64,000 nucleotides of DNA, taken from Metarhizium brunneum (Eukaryota > Ascomycota > Sordariomycetes > Hypocreales > Clavicipitaceae). Positions 23,194 through 32,010 of this stretch are shown here, in pieces. Below the pieces are notes generated by a model. It saw only the letters and a program-made list of their open reading frames with translations. It was not told the DNA's origin and did not search any database. The first letter of the stretch is position 1. Each line of letters opens with the position of its first letter. The stretch covers positions 4,092,001 through 4,156,000 of the forward strand of contig NC_089425.1 in assembly GCF_013426205.1 (NCBI RefSeq). Reading direction: 5' to 3'. The position numbers and the translations under genes are program-made.

Positions 23194-23420
23194 TGTTTTA
23201 CAGTGCGGCAGAATGCAGCCGGTCAGGCAACTAAGAAAATCTGGAAGTCAAATGTCTTAACTCTTAAGTAAGGGCAAGGTCCCTCACCGCCTCTTAATAT
23301 AAATAAAGGTTTTTTTGGCCTTAAAGCTTCAAGTAAAACTAAGGACCTTTAATATTAAAGCAAAGCACTAGCTGGATGTGAACACTGTTCTAAGCCCCTA
23401 AAACACAGGCCCTTGTCACA
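23194..23420. repeat. LTR-like element, copy 2, T/A-shifted
   Basis: A 227-bp stretch begins TGTTTTAC and ends CCCTTGTCACA. It aligns in blocks to 18341-18608. Where copy 1 reads GGGGCCC or GGCCTCGTGCC, this copy reads GGTTTTTT or AGCTTCAAGTA, the C-to-T and G-to-A pattern of RIP. The ends are approximate. Confidence 0.4.
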
Positions 23421-23859
23421 CCAGTCCCAGCAGTCGTCTTCTGCCGTGCGTACATTGATATGTATGTATGTGTAAAGGACCCAAGACGAAGCAATATCAT
23501 ACCACTGGGTATTATGCCAGATAAACCTCGAAGGTAGTTTAAAGTGATGGGCTGGCTATTACTGTATTCTTATAACCCGTTAGTGCGAGAAAGATTGATA
23601 GAAGGAGGCCCTACTGTGGCATTTAATGACTTGCCACGTCGCAGACTGAGAGACTTTAAATGCAATCTACTGAAGTGCGCTTTGAACTTGCGGTTTGAAT
23701 TATCTTGCACAGCAATTTCAGAAACGCGTACAAGTTTGTACTGAAGATTGAATACCCAACATGGTCCCGGCAGTTGCATGAGGGTTGCTCAGGGTAGTTA
23801 CGACACAGATCACACCATCACGCTCTTTAAACCAAGGCCTAACCTGGCCCATGCTTCTC

Positions 23860-25512
23860 CTATATGGTATAAGTCCACTCCGCCACAGCATCCTCCCACG
23901 TCATAAAGTAGGGATTCTGGAAGTAAGCAACCCCCTCATCTCCCAGCTCATGGATCCAAGGGTGGCCGCCGCGTGTCGAGGCGACATGCTCCGAGGCGAC
24001 ATTATGCCCCCACCACCACCAACGCGCCTGGTCATCCGGATTCGAACTCTCGGGTGGAAGTCCATACCTTTCGATGACGCCGACTGAGAAGAAACCCCGA
24101 CAGTCGTCACACCAGAAGCTTTCCGAGAGGTGCGCGGCCATGGCTCGTGAGGCGGCTATCTTCTTGGAACTAAGGACAATGGGCTGATTGTGCATGAGGA
24201 AGTGTACAAGCGACCACACCTGGTTTGGCTGGTTGGACAGCGTGCCCCCCTCAGCGAGAGCCTCATTGATTTCCGATCCAGGAATATCAGCTTGGGCGAC
24301 GCAGTCCGCCGGACTTCCAAACAGGTTCGGATCCGGAATCAGCGCCATGAGCTCGTCGAAACTAGGAATCTCCCCAAAGAGATCGGTCGGCCACAACACC
24401 GCGGCGATATTATAGAACCTATGCTGCGTGGCGAGGACGCTGATGCCCACGGCGCTGGAGCGGTTCCAGTACGCGCAGTCGGCGGCGGTTGCAATCTCGC
24501 CCGGATACAAGAGCACGGCGCGCCGGAGCGTTTCCACCGTCTGCTCCCGTGTCAGACCGCCCCTTGGCGCTTCGGGCTCCGTCCTCGGACACTGCGTGGA
24601 ATCCCACCACGGGCCGGCAAAGCATATATCCTGGGGCCGTTGGTGGACGCAGGTCGATGGCCGTACGTCAAAGTCGGGCCCGGTGCAGGTGAGCTCGGGG
24701 CCGCAGACGAGCGGGCGAGGGAACGGCGCGCCGTCTTGTTCCCGCCTGTAATTCAAGCCGAATTCGCGCTCGTACGCGCCAAACTCGAGCGGATTGCCGA
24801 TGCAACTCTGCTCCGCCTGCCGAAACTTGACGCACCTGCCCCTGATGGGCTTCCAGGCCTCGATCTTGGGTCCCAGTTTGATGCCATAGTCGCCTATGGT
24901 GCTGGCGACGCATTCGGAATAGTAGCTGTCAATCAAGGCCTGGTCAGACGAGTTGCCGACGAAGTCAGCGGCCTTGTAGCAGTATTCCCATTGCGGCGTT
25001 GACCCGTCGCGGTTCATTGCCCACGGGCCCCATCTCTCGTGGATATCGATCATGCACCACTCGTTTGCTGAGCAGATGCCGGGCTGTTCGTAGCAGTCTA
25101 GTCGAGGGGGGATGGGGCAGAATACATCCTCGCAGGTTAATTTGACGAGATGGCCCTCGGCGGCCGTGCGGACAACGGGCACTTCGCCGCTCGTGTCGAC
25201 GTAGGTGAGGTCTTGGCTTGCAATGCTGCAACCTCCCTGGGTGAACCACATGCGCTGGCTCTCGTCCGGGATCCCGCAGGAGAGGTCGTCGTGGCCATGG
25301 GTTCTTGCGTCCGTCTTGGGTGCCGTCAAGTGACCACGGGACACGCGCTCGTCCCGCATCATGGCCCATCGGCTCTGAACCGCCCGAGGCCACGAGGCGA
25401 TGCGATAATGCGATGGATTTGCACCGACATTGCTGAATAGGGCTGAAACTAGGAGAGCGAGGACGACATGTCGCTTCCCTCCGCCTCCCTGCATTGGTGG
25501 CTTGTTGAGCAT
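23860..25512 (-). CDS. Secreted protein with Erv/ALR sulfhydryl-oxidase-like C-terminus
   Basis: A single exon of 550 residues from an ATG at 25512. A basic stretch and hydrophobic core (KRHVVLALLVSALFSNVGA) form a signal peptide near residues 13-31. The middle part is Cys-rich (about 18 Cys between residues 75 and 310). The C-terminal 170 residues resemble Erv/ALR sulfhydryl oxidases: FLMHNQPIVLSSKKIAA, a redox pair CDDC at 468-471, and WWWWGHNVASEHVAS, which takes the place of the usual W..HN..N flavin-binding motif. Erv enzymes pass electrons from protein thiols to oxygen by FAD. Whether this one binds FAD is inference, since the HN motif is not canonical. The frame is intact, and codon use is GC-rich in contrast to the decayed flanks. 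Confidence 0.75.
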   Translation of the reverse strand: MLNKPPMQGGGGKRHVVLALLVSALFSNVGANPSHYRIASWPRAVQSRWAMMRDERVSRGHLTAPKTDARTHGHDDLSCGIPDESQRMWFTQGGCSIASQDLTYVDTSGEVPVVRTAAEGHLVKLTCEDVFCPIPPRLDCYEQPGICSANEWCMIDIHERWGPWAMNRDGSTPQWEYCYKAADFVGNSSDQALIDSYYSECVASTIGDYGIKLGPKIEAWKPIRGRCVKFRQAEQSCIGNPLEFGAYEREFGLNYRREQDGAPFPRPLVCGPELTCTGPDFDVRPSTCVHQRPQDICFAGPWWDSTQCPRTEPEAPRGGLTREQTVETLRRAVLLYPGEIATAADCAYWNRSSAVGISVLATQHRFYNIAAVLWPTDLFGEIPSFDELMALIPDPNLFGSPADCVAQADIPGSEINEALAEGGTLSNQPNQVWSLVHFLMHNQPIVLSSKKIAASRAMAAHLSESFWCDDCRGFFSVGVIERYGLPPESSNPDDQARWWWWGHNVASEHVASTRGGHPWIHELGDEGVAYFQNPYFMTWEDAVAEWTYTI

Positions 25513-26702
25513 CGTGGGTGTTATTGGTGAGGTGTAGGACTCGCCGTCAAGGCCATTTTCGCAAATAGACCAATCTATTGATATAAATGATTTTTACGCG
25601 TGTATAATTCGTGTTGCTAGCTCTGGGGTAGACTTGTTGTCCACACCACGGATCCGGATCCATTGCATTCCACGAGCCGTGTTCAAGACGCTGTTCCAAG
25701 CCCCCTCCATGTAAGGGTCTCATGAAGCAGCAGACACAGTTGAACAGTGGTATGCAGCTCTGCGCTTCTCATAGTTGGGCTGCCCATCACGGCCAAAAAT
25801 TTCGTCTGCCGAGGAGACCGCGCTCTAAGTCGCCATGAAAGCTAGGTGCTTTACTCTATAGGAATTCTCATGTCTATTTCTCTTGATGCACTGTACAGAA
25901 GCCTTTTTGAAGCTTGCCGTAGCACACAAGTACATGTCGTTGAAGAATGTCAAACGCAATGCGTTGGCATGTCTCTCATCGGGCGTGGGTGAGTCGCGAC
26001 ACCCCCCAGGTTGTTTTCCAGATATCGCGCTCTCTTTGGCAACTTTCCGCTGCGTTCTTGCAGATTATCTCCACCTCCTCTGCAAGTTAAGTGTATATGC
26101 TACGCTGTTTAGATTGCGGCAACGCGCGGGCAATTATCATCTTTTTTGTGTGTTGTTGCGCGGAACACTCCCGCACCTACAGTTTACCCTCACTTGAGCG
26201 CGCTCTCCTGTACATCGCACTTGAGCCGACAATGTGGATGAGAATTTGAAACAGAACCGGCATTTGTGGTTTCCGGGGAGACACCAAGAATGGGCGGTAG
26301 CGGTCAGAACGGCGTTGAAGCATGCTCCAGCACCCCCTTTGGATTCGGCCAGAATAGCTCTTATTTACCCGCGGTATTTGTATGCTACAATTCCAAGGCC
26401 AAAATATGGGGCGTATGCGCAAAGCATAGACAAGAGACTTTCAACTTGCATCCCAGTCCTATGCTGAAGGAATGATTCTCTATCAATCATCGCGGATGAC
26501 GGACAGCCCTCGTATAAGCCCGAGGATGAGATACTTGTACTGACCGGCTGTTTACCATATAAACGAAATTTAAGAATTTCTGACGCTGTTTCGAGCATAT
26601 GCCAGCACATCCAACTAGTAGACCAGCTTTAACTAATAGCTGCAAACATGCCCAATTGACATCAATGGACAGTATGTTTTAATCGTGTTGTCCCTAATTT
26701 TA
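25513..26702. other. Intergenic
   Basis: No gene recognised. The 104-codon plus frame at 25883-26197 and shorter frames show no family features. Confidence 0.4.
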
Positions 26703-26870
26703 GGACGCTATGGCTGCGTGATCTCCTCCCGAGCTTTTTGCCAGGATGCCGGGTCTACACCTACGGCTACCCCTCTCAAATCTTCTCCGAATCGTTCGCA
26801 CGGGTGCACGATTTCGCGCGGAGGCTCCTAATCGAAATAAGAGACCTCCAGGACGGCTCGACTACGATGC
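26703..26870 (+). pseudogene. Fragment of NLR-type alpha/beta-hydrolase N-terminal domain
   Basis: After a pyrimidine-rich TTTTAG acceptor, the frame reads TLWLRDLLPSFLPGCRVYTY and continues GYPSQIFSESFARVHDFARR, then LLIEIRDLQ. This is the start of the lipase-like (DUF676-type) domain found at the N-terminus of fungal NACHT-ankyrin proteins, where it precedes the GHSLGG nucleophile motif. That motif and any NACHT domain are missing here. The similarity stops within 55 residues and ankyrin repeats begin about 50 bp later in a different frame. Confidence 0.6.
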
Positions 26871-26907
26871 GATTATCTACCTTCTGTATGTATCCGAACA
26901 TATCTGA

Positions 26908-27984
26908 TACTCATCCAGCACCCGCGTCCTATTTAACCTGCAAACTGCGCTCAAGGATCTGCTCGGGAGCGGGAATACACCTCTGGCCGTAATAAATAGA
27001 GGCCTATTCTGGGCGTGTCAGCTTGGCCATGGCAGCGTCGTTACTACTCTGCTCACAGCAGGAGCTGATCCAAATTCCCGGCAAGTTCAACAACAGAGTG
27101 CACTTACAGTTGCCTCCCAACATGGTCATTTGGAATTTGTCATGACCGTGATGGCACTCGAAAGAACTGACATCAATGCAGGGGGACGAAGAGGTAGGAG
27201 CGCACTATCATTCGCATGCGGCAATGGACACGAAGGCATTGTGAAGAAGCTGCTGGGCCGGAGGGACTGCAATGCCGACCATACGGACGATTCCAAGGCC
27301 ACGCCATTTTTTTGGGCCGGAGGAGGAGGACATCACTCCATCATCTCAACTTTGGCAAGGCAGCCGGCCGTTAATATTAACCACCGGGATAAGAACGGAC
27401 GCACGGCTGTTTCGTGGGCTGCCGGGGATGGAATGGATGACACGTTAAAACTTTTGCTCAAAATTCCAGGCATCCACGTCAATCTCAAAGACAAAACTGG
27501 GAAGTCACCCCTTTCCTGGGCCGCAGATTACGGCTTTGCCGTACTCCTCGAGAGCACGGCCGTGGACATATTGAGCGTCGATGAGACAGGGAGAATCGCA
27601 ATATCATGGGCCTCGGGAGGCGGGCACTGTGACTGCCTAGTTAATCTCCTTGGCAAAGGAAAGCTCGGTGCAGACGTTGAAGATACAGCAGGATGGACGC
27701 CTCTGGCGTGGGCTATTCAGAAAGACTCGCCAAAGACTATCCACACTCTGATTTCAGACGGAGGTGTCGACATCGAACGAACGGACCGTAGCCGAAGGAC
27801 GGCGTTGAACTGGGCGGTTGAATGCGGACACGCGCCTGTCGTGCAGGTGCTTCTGCAGGCAGGAGCCAGTCCTGGTTCGAGAAGAAATGGAGGCGGATCG
27901 GCGATACGCACAGCTACACGGCTCGGGCGAAATGACTTGCTAGATATGCTTAAAAAGTATAGCATTGAATGGGAAACCGATTAG
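26908..27984 (+). CDS. Ankyrin-repeat protein, probably C-terminal part of a truncated NLR
   Basis: A frame open from 26908 to a TAG at 27984 encodes about 9-10 ankyrin repeats. Examples are TPLAVINRGLFWACQLGHGS, SALSFACGNGHEGIVKKLLG, TAVSWAAGDGMDD, SPLSWAADYGFAVLL and TALNWAVECGHAPVVQVLL. No good initiator is seen near the start: the first in-frame ATG is well inside the repeats. The exon probably begins at a CAG acceptor near 26918. Ankyrin repeats bind other proteins. Together with the hydrolase fragment just upstream this looks like an NLR-like gene that lost its centre (nucleophile and NACHT). The ankyrin part itself has no stop. It may still be expressed as a short protein, but pseudogene status is likelier. 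Confidence 0.6.
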   Translation, partial: YSSSTRVLFNLQTALKDLLGSGNTPLAVINRGLFWACQLGHGSVVTTLLTAGADPNSRQVQQQSALTVASQHGHLEFVMTVMALERTDINAGGRRGRSALSFACGNGHEGIVKKLLGRRDCNADHTDDSKATPFFWAGGGGHHSIISTLARQPAVNINHRDKNGRTAVSWAAGDGMDDTLKLLLKIPGIHVNLKDKTGKSPLSWAADYGFAVLLESTAVDILSVDETGRIAISWASGGGHCDCLVNLLGKGKLGADVEDTAGWTPLAWAIQKDSPKTIHTLISDGGVDIERTDRSRRTALNWAVECGHAPVVQVLLQAGASPGSRRNGGGSAIRTATRLGRNDLLDMLKKYSIEWETD

Positions 27985-28388
27985 TTTGGACCTACTTCCC
28001 TTGAGCATTGTTGCTCGAAATCAAACTGCCACAGTGAACGCTAGACTGGCGAGTTATAGTCCTTGTGAATATGCTGCAAGCTGAGACGGGGCTGCTGTAG
28101 TTGCTATCGTACAAGGTGAACGAACCGTGAACCATTGCTGTTGCTTCAATTTCTTCTTGGACCTAACGCAGCTTCCGGCAGTCATAGATGATGCAACTAC
28201 AGTGGCGACAATCGAGTAGTTCCTTCTGACTAGGTCCGAATTGCCAAGCATTAAAATAGAAATATATGAGAGTATTTCACCATCCATATTCTCATATTTT
28301 GCAACGTTACTAACCCAATGTCCTTTCATTCGTTGACTGACTTCTCGCCTGGAAAGAGATTCAAGGCTAGATTAATGGTAGCTGATGA
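27985..28388. other. Intergenic
   Basis: Short gap between the ankyrin frame and the EF-1alpha-like relic. Nothing is recognised. Confidence 0.4.
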
Positions 28389-29223
28389 CTATTGATGTCC
28401 GGCTTGCTCAAGCATCCACGTCAGAGGTTGATCTAAGAACATCTCAGCATCTTTGCCATTCAACACATATGTACCCGGAATCCACGAACAGATCTTTGGT
28501 GAATCCAAAAAGTTATCGCCTTGAGATGCAGAAACGGGCACGATGCTCACGCTGGTAAAGTTCCATTAGGATGATTGGTAGCGTAGTTTGGGGACTTGCT
28601 TACTTTGACGCCACCGACACAACAGCAGAAAATTTATTCGCAATCGCTTTGAAAGCCGCCTCGGACCAGTCCATCTAATCCCTAGACTCCTGGCTTAGTA
28701 CCACATCAAGATAAGCTCGGGCTGAAGTAAAGTTACACACATCTTACTGACAATGACTATAAGCTTTTTGTTATACCGAAGCGAACCGGCCGAGAGCATG
28801 GATGCTAAGGAATCACTGGAGGATTTTCCTTCGTCTGCGCTTTTGACATCCACAACCCAAAACACGTAGTCGGGTAATTTCCTCTCTGCTGTGCCAAGAA
28901 TGTGAGCATCTTGGTCTGTGTATTACAATCCAATTGAACTTCACACCTTGCTCTGGACTATATTTATTATGTTGGCGGGGGCTGATTCCCATCGTCGTCC
29001 GGTTCGCGTCGGTATACTTTGAGTCAACAAATTGGCCAAGTCTTGCGTCCAACTCCTTCTGGACGGCACGTATCTCAGACACAAGTATAGTCTCGGGCAC
29101 GTTGAACATTTCCTCCTCGAAGCCCAGACGCCCCCAGGCATTCCAACACTTGGCTACATGAAACACGTCTGCCATTATGCCTGGAAGCCTCCTGCGACGG
29201 CTGAGCTGCTGTTCATAGGTCAT
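28389..29223 (-). pseudogene. Relic of an EF-1alpha-like translational GTPase
   Basis: Minus-strand pieces read like the second half of an EF-1alpha G domain: DYVFWVVDVKSADEG, then YNKKLIVIVSKMD (the usual NKMD motif), MDWSEAAFKAIANKFSAVV, and NVSIVPVSASQGDNFLD after a phase-matched GTAAGC...CAG intron. The next intron boundary leaves a TAG at 28677-28675, between KMD and MDWSE, consistent with a CAG-to-TAG change. The chain then ends at 28389 after WMLEQAGHQ, so the beta-barrel domains are missing. An open frame from an ATG at 29223 (CACCAATGA context) lies upstream in the same direction, with no recognisable P-loop; its link to the GTPase part is not proven. Confidence 0.65.
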
Positions 29224-29451
29224 TGGTGACTCGGAGAAGGTCTCACAATCATAGACATCCGCTAGGTTGTCAAAACTTTCCTTATCAGCAAACGTGTCGT
29301 GATGAAACGCGTGTATTAAGTGTTACTAAACTAGTTTATTTAGCCTTAATAATAATAATAGATATCTTTCAATTCTTCAATTCCTGTAACATTCAACGAA
29401 CCCTACATATAATAACAAATATAAATATTAACCCTGGTATCGAAAGGCGCT

Positions 29452-30099
29452 TTAGTTGATAGCAATACGCCGAGATGCTTGCTTCTTGGCCTTTGGCACG
29501 ACAACGCTCAGAATACCATCATTGAAACTTGCCGTAACGGCACCCTGATCAACTGGCGTGGGGAAATTAAACGTTCGAGAAAATTCGCCGACGCTGCGTT
29601 CAGAGAGCCAGTACTTGACGCCCTGCTCAGATTCCTTCTGGTCTGACTTTTGAACAGCAGTTTCGTCTTGCTGAGCTGGTTCCTTCCCTTGGGCGTCTGC
29701 TTGGTCGGTATTTTCTACAGTCGCCTTATGTGGGGACGATTCACTGTCCTCGGCGATGGCGCCCTTGCTGATGGATTGTTCAAGGGCCCCGGCGTGTGGA
29801 GTTCCAGAAGTGTACGATCTCTCAGACCTACCGCGAACAATCAAGGTCTGAGGCTCCGCGAATTCAATGTGGACGTTTTCCTTGGTCAGGCCGGGCAGTT
29901 CGCCGTGAAGTTCGTAACTGTCACCAGATTCACGGACGTCGAATGCGGGTTGCCAGAGGGCGCCGCCAGCTCGCTTCTTGTCATGGTGATGACTGGATGG
30001 AGTGGCTTGGCGACTGTAATTGTCAAAGTCGTCGAGCAGGCGGAAGAGAGGAGTGAAGGAGTGAGAGTTGTCAAAGAATGCTCGTGGGAAGAAGGCCAT
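29452..30099 (-). CDS. Small heat-shock protein (HSP20/HSP30 family)
   Basis: A single exon of 215 residues from the ATG at 30099. The open frame runs 45 codons further upstream but the first Met with a typical HSP30 start, MAFFPRAFFDNSHSFTPLFR, is used. The alpha-crystallin domain begins at WQPAFDVRESGDSYELHGEL and includes LPGLTKENVHIEF. A roughly 70-residue low-complexity, Gln/Glu/Asp-rich insert follows, then the second half of the domain (GEFSRTFNFPTPVDQGAV, NDGILSVVVPKAKK). The C-terminal RRIAIN gives the I-x-I motif used to assemble oligomers. It holds unfolding proteins during heat or other stress. The insert is typical of fungal HSP30. Heat-shock elements and a TATA box lie upstream on the same strand. 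Confidence 0.95.
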   Translation of the reverse strand: MAFFPRAFFDNSHSFTPLFRLLDDFDNYSRQATPSSHHHDKKRAGGALWQPAFDVRESGDSYELHGELPGLTKENVHIEFAEPQTLIVRGRSERSYTSGTPHAGALEQSISKGAIAEDSESSPHKATVENTDQADAQGKEPAQQDETAVQKSDQKESEQGVKYWLSERSVGEFSRTFNFPTPVDQGAVTASFNDGILSVVVPKAKKQASRRIAIN

Positions 30100-30241
30100 T
30101 GTGTTTATGTGAGTTTGAAGGATTGGGGGGAAGAATGGGCTTGTTTTTTCTCGTTTTTGAGAACGTGTAAAAGACTTGAAGAGTGAGAGGTTTGCTGAAC
30201 TTTTGAGTCTTGAGGAAAGAATGTGAAAGATCAAGTGGTTG

Positions 30242-30248
30242 ATTTATA
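30242..30248 (-). promoter_or_regulatory. TATA box of the HSP20/30 gene
   Basis: On the minus strand the sequence reads TATAAAT, about 145 bp before the chosen ATG at 30099. It is the only good TATA motif in this promoter and lies about 120 bp downstream of the heat-shock elements. Confidence 0.55.
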
Positions 30249-30363
30249 CTTCGTATAGAGGGCAGCGTGGTATTGCATTTCTGACTGGAAAGTACGGGAT
30301 GTTGCCATCATGTTCTTGCGGCAACTGGTGATGTCGTGGTTTACATGGGTGGGTGATGGAGTC

Positions 30364-30387
30364 GAAAGTTCTGGCCAAGTTCTAGAA
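30364..30387 (-). promoter_or_regulatory. Heat-shock elements of the HSP20/30 gene
   Basis: Two inverted nGAAnnTTCn-type units lie side by side: GAAAGTTC at 30364-30371 and TTCTAGAA at 30380-30387. These match the binding site of heat-shock factor Hsf1, about 265-290 bp before the start codon. The presence of two units nine bases apart supports a real site. Confidence 0.7.
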
Positions 30388-30669
30388 CGTCTGAGAGCCA
30401 TCGGCGGCTTTCTGTGGGGCAACCGGCAACGGTCTGGTACGCACTAAGCCGGAAAGGGCATTAAAGTACCAACGTCGGCGTATTATGACGTCACTAGATT
30501 TCCATATTCACAACTCGCATCTACCGCGTTTTACGCAGAAAGCGGCGCCAAGTGCTGTGAAACCAGGCCGATATTATGAAGCAAGGGAAGAGAAACGACG
30601 GCGCGCAGGTTTAGTTAGGTAATCGAAGCAATTTATTGGGCAGTGTGTGTAATGTATGTAATTATCTCA

Positions 30670-32010
30670 ATTCTAAGAAACACTGAAATATCCAGCACAG
30701 CAGGATGTTCCATATTGGAGCCTGGACCGGTCTCGTGTTCGAGATACAGAGCCCACAAAGCGAAGCCACATTGACATGTCTACGACAAGCACAAAGTTGA
30801 AGAGGAACCACGTCAAGAATGTGGCGGCGGTTCGCCAAGGTGCTGCATGAAATAGAGTGCGATCTGGAATAGTAAAGCTGTGGCAAGTTTGTCGGGTGTG
30901 TCACAAATCATCGAGGCAGCAGCGTCAGTAAAGGGATGATAAAAGGCATACCGGTTATGTTTCCCTACTATTGGGCGCTGAGCCCAAATGGTAATAACCT
31001 TTGATCATTATCAGCTCGAGTATATGATGCGAGACGATGAGCAGGTAAGGACGAACCTCAAAGGCAGGGAAATAATCCGTGATTACGGGGGAGAAAAACA
31101 TGAGAACCGCACTTCTGTCCATATTATCCGAGCTGTCGGGTAGACTGTAGTAGATGCTGCTGACCACGAGAGCGAGAAATTCATTCGCAATGACGGAGCC
31201 TATGGTTGCTGCAGGCTGATTCCACAGTCTTTGCATCTCTCTATGGAGATGGTTAAGCGTCTGAGGGAGAACTGAAATGGCATATGTCCAAGTTTTTATG
31301 CTGTTTGACGTCCGAGTCAGCCCTTTTACCTAATACTTGGCCTTTGGAGATTCTCTGCGTACCTCAGCTTTTTCCCTTATCCTCATTGAGTTGGACACTT
31401 ACGGGCAGGAATTGGGTTTTCCATCTTGAAGCCTTTGATGCCTGTGCCGAGCCCAAGTGCTCCTTGGCCACACTTCCACGCCGTAGCAAACTCATCTGGC
31501 TATCGGGGGGCTTCATTCTCAAAGCCCCTATGGATGATTTGCTCTGTCGGGTTGATCATAGATGTTAGAAAGTCGGGCGTGGGGGCCCGGTTAGTTCTTT
31601 TAAAGCCGAGCTGGTGGAAGTCATCGTTGGCCTGCCGAATCCGAAGTAAATTTGACGGCTTTTATACAGGACTGTTACCATGTGAAATCCCTAAGATGGG
31701 CTGAATCACCAAAAGGTATTAGTTTTGGCCTGTTGCGAATTTCTCGGGCTGTTGGTTGGAGAATAGTGTACTAGTGCCTCACCTCATACATTGCCTCGTA
31801 TGCTTGGTAGATACTCATGACAACTGCGGACTGCAATTAATCAGTGCAATTCCGTAGTAAGGTGATGAACTCCAGGGCAGTAGAACTATCCAGTCCTATC
31901 CACATGTGAATAGTCAATCCCGCTGTGGCGCGCAGTGTCGTCAACTGCAAGGCTTCTTTTATTGTCAATGTTGTCACGGAGCAAACACATTCGGCCTCGA
32001 AGTCCGTTCC
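30670..32010 (-). pseudogene. Relic of a PDR-type (full-size) ABC transporter
   Basis: Minus-strand pieces line up in order with the first nucleotide-binding domain and first membrane domain of PDR/CDR drug pumps. They are GLDSSTALEF (after Walker B), VVMSIYQAYEAMYE, VTVLYKSRQIYFG, DFLTSMINPTEQIIHRGFEN, PDEFATAWK, and the start of the membrane part (LWNQPAATIGSVIANEFLAL, then VVSSIYYSLPDSSDN). YHPFTDAAASMICDTPDK follows, then ALYFMQHL. The pieces are in several frames with stops between them, for example after NEAPR and in the GKKLR stretch. Walker A and the whole second half are absent. The gene is not functional. Coordinates are approximate at both ends. Confidence 0.85.
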
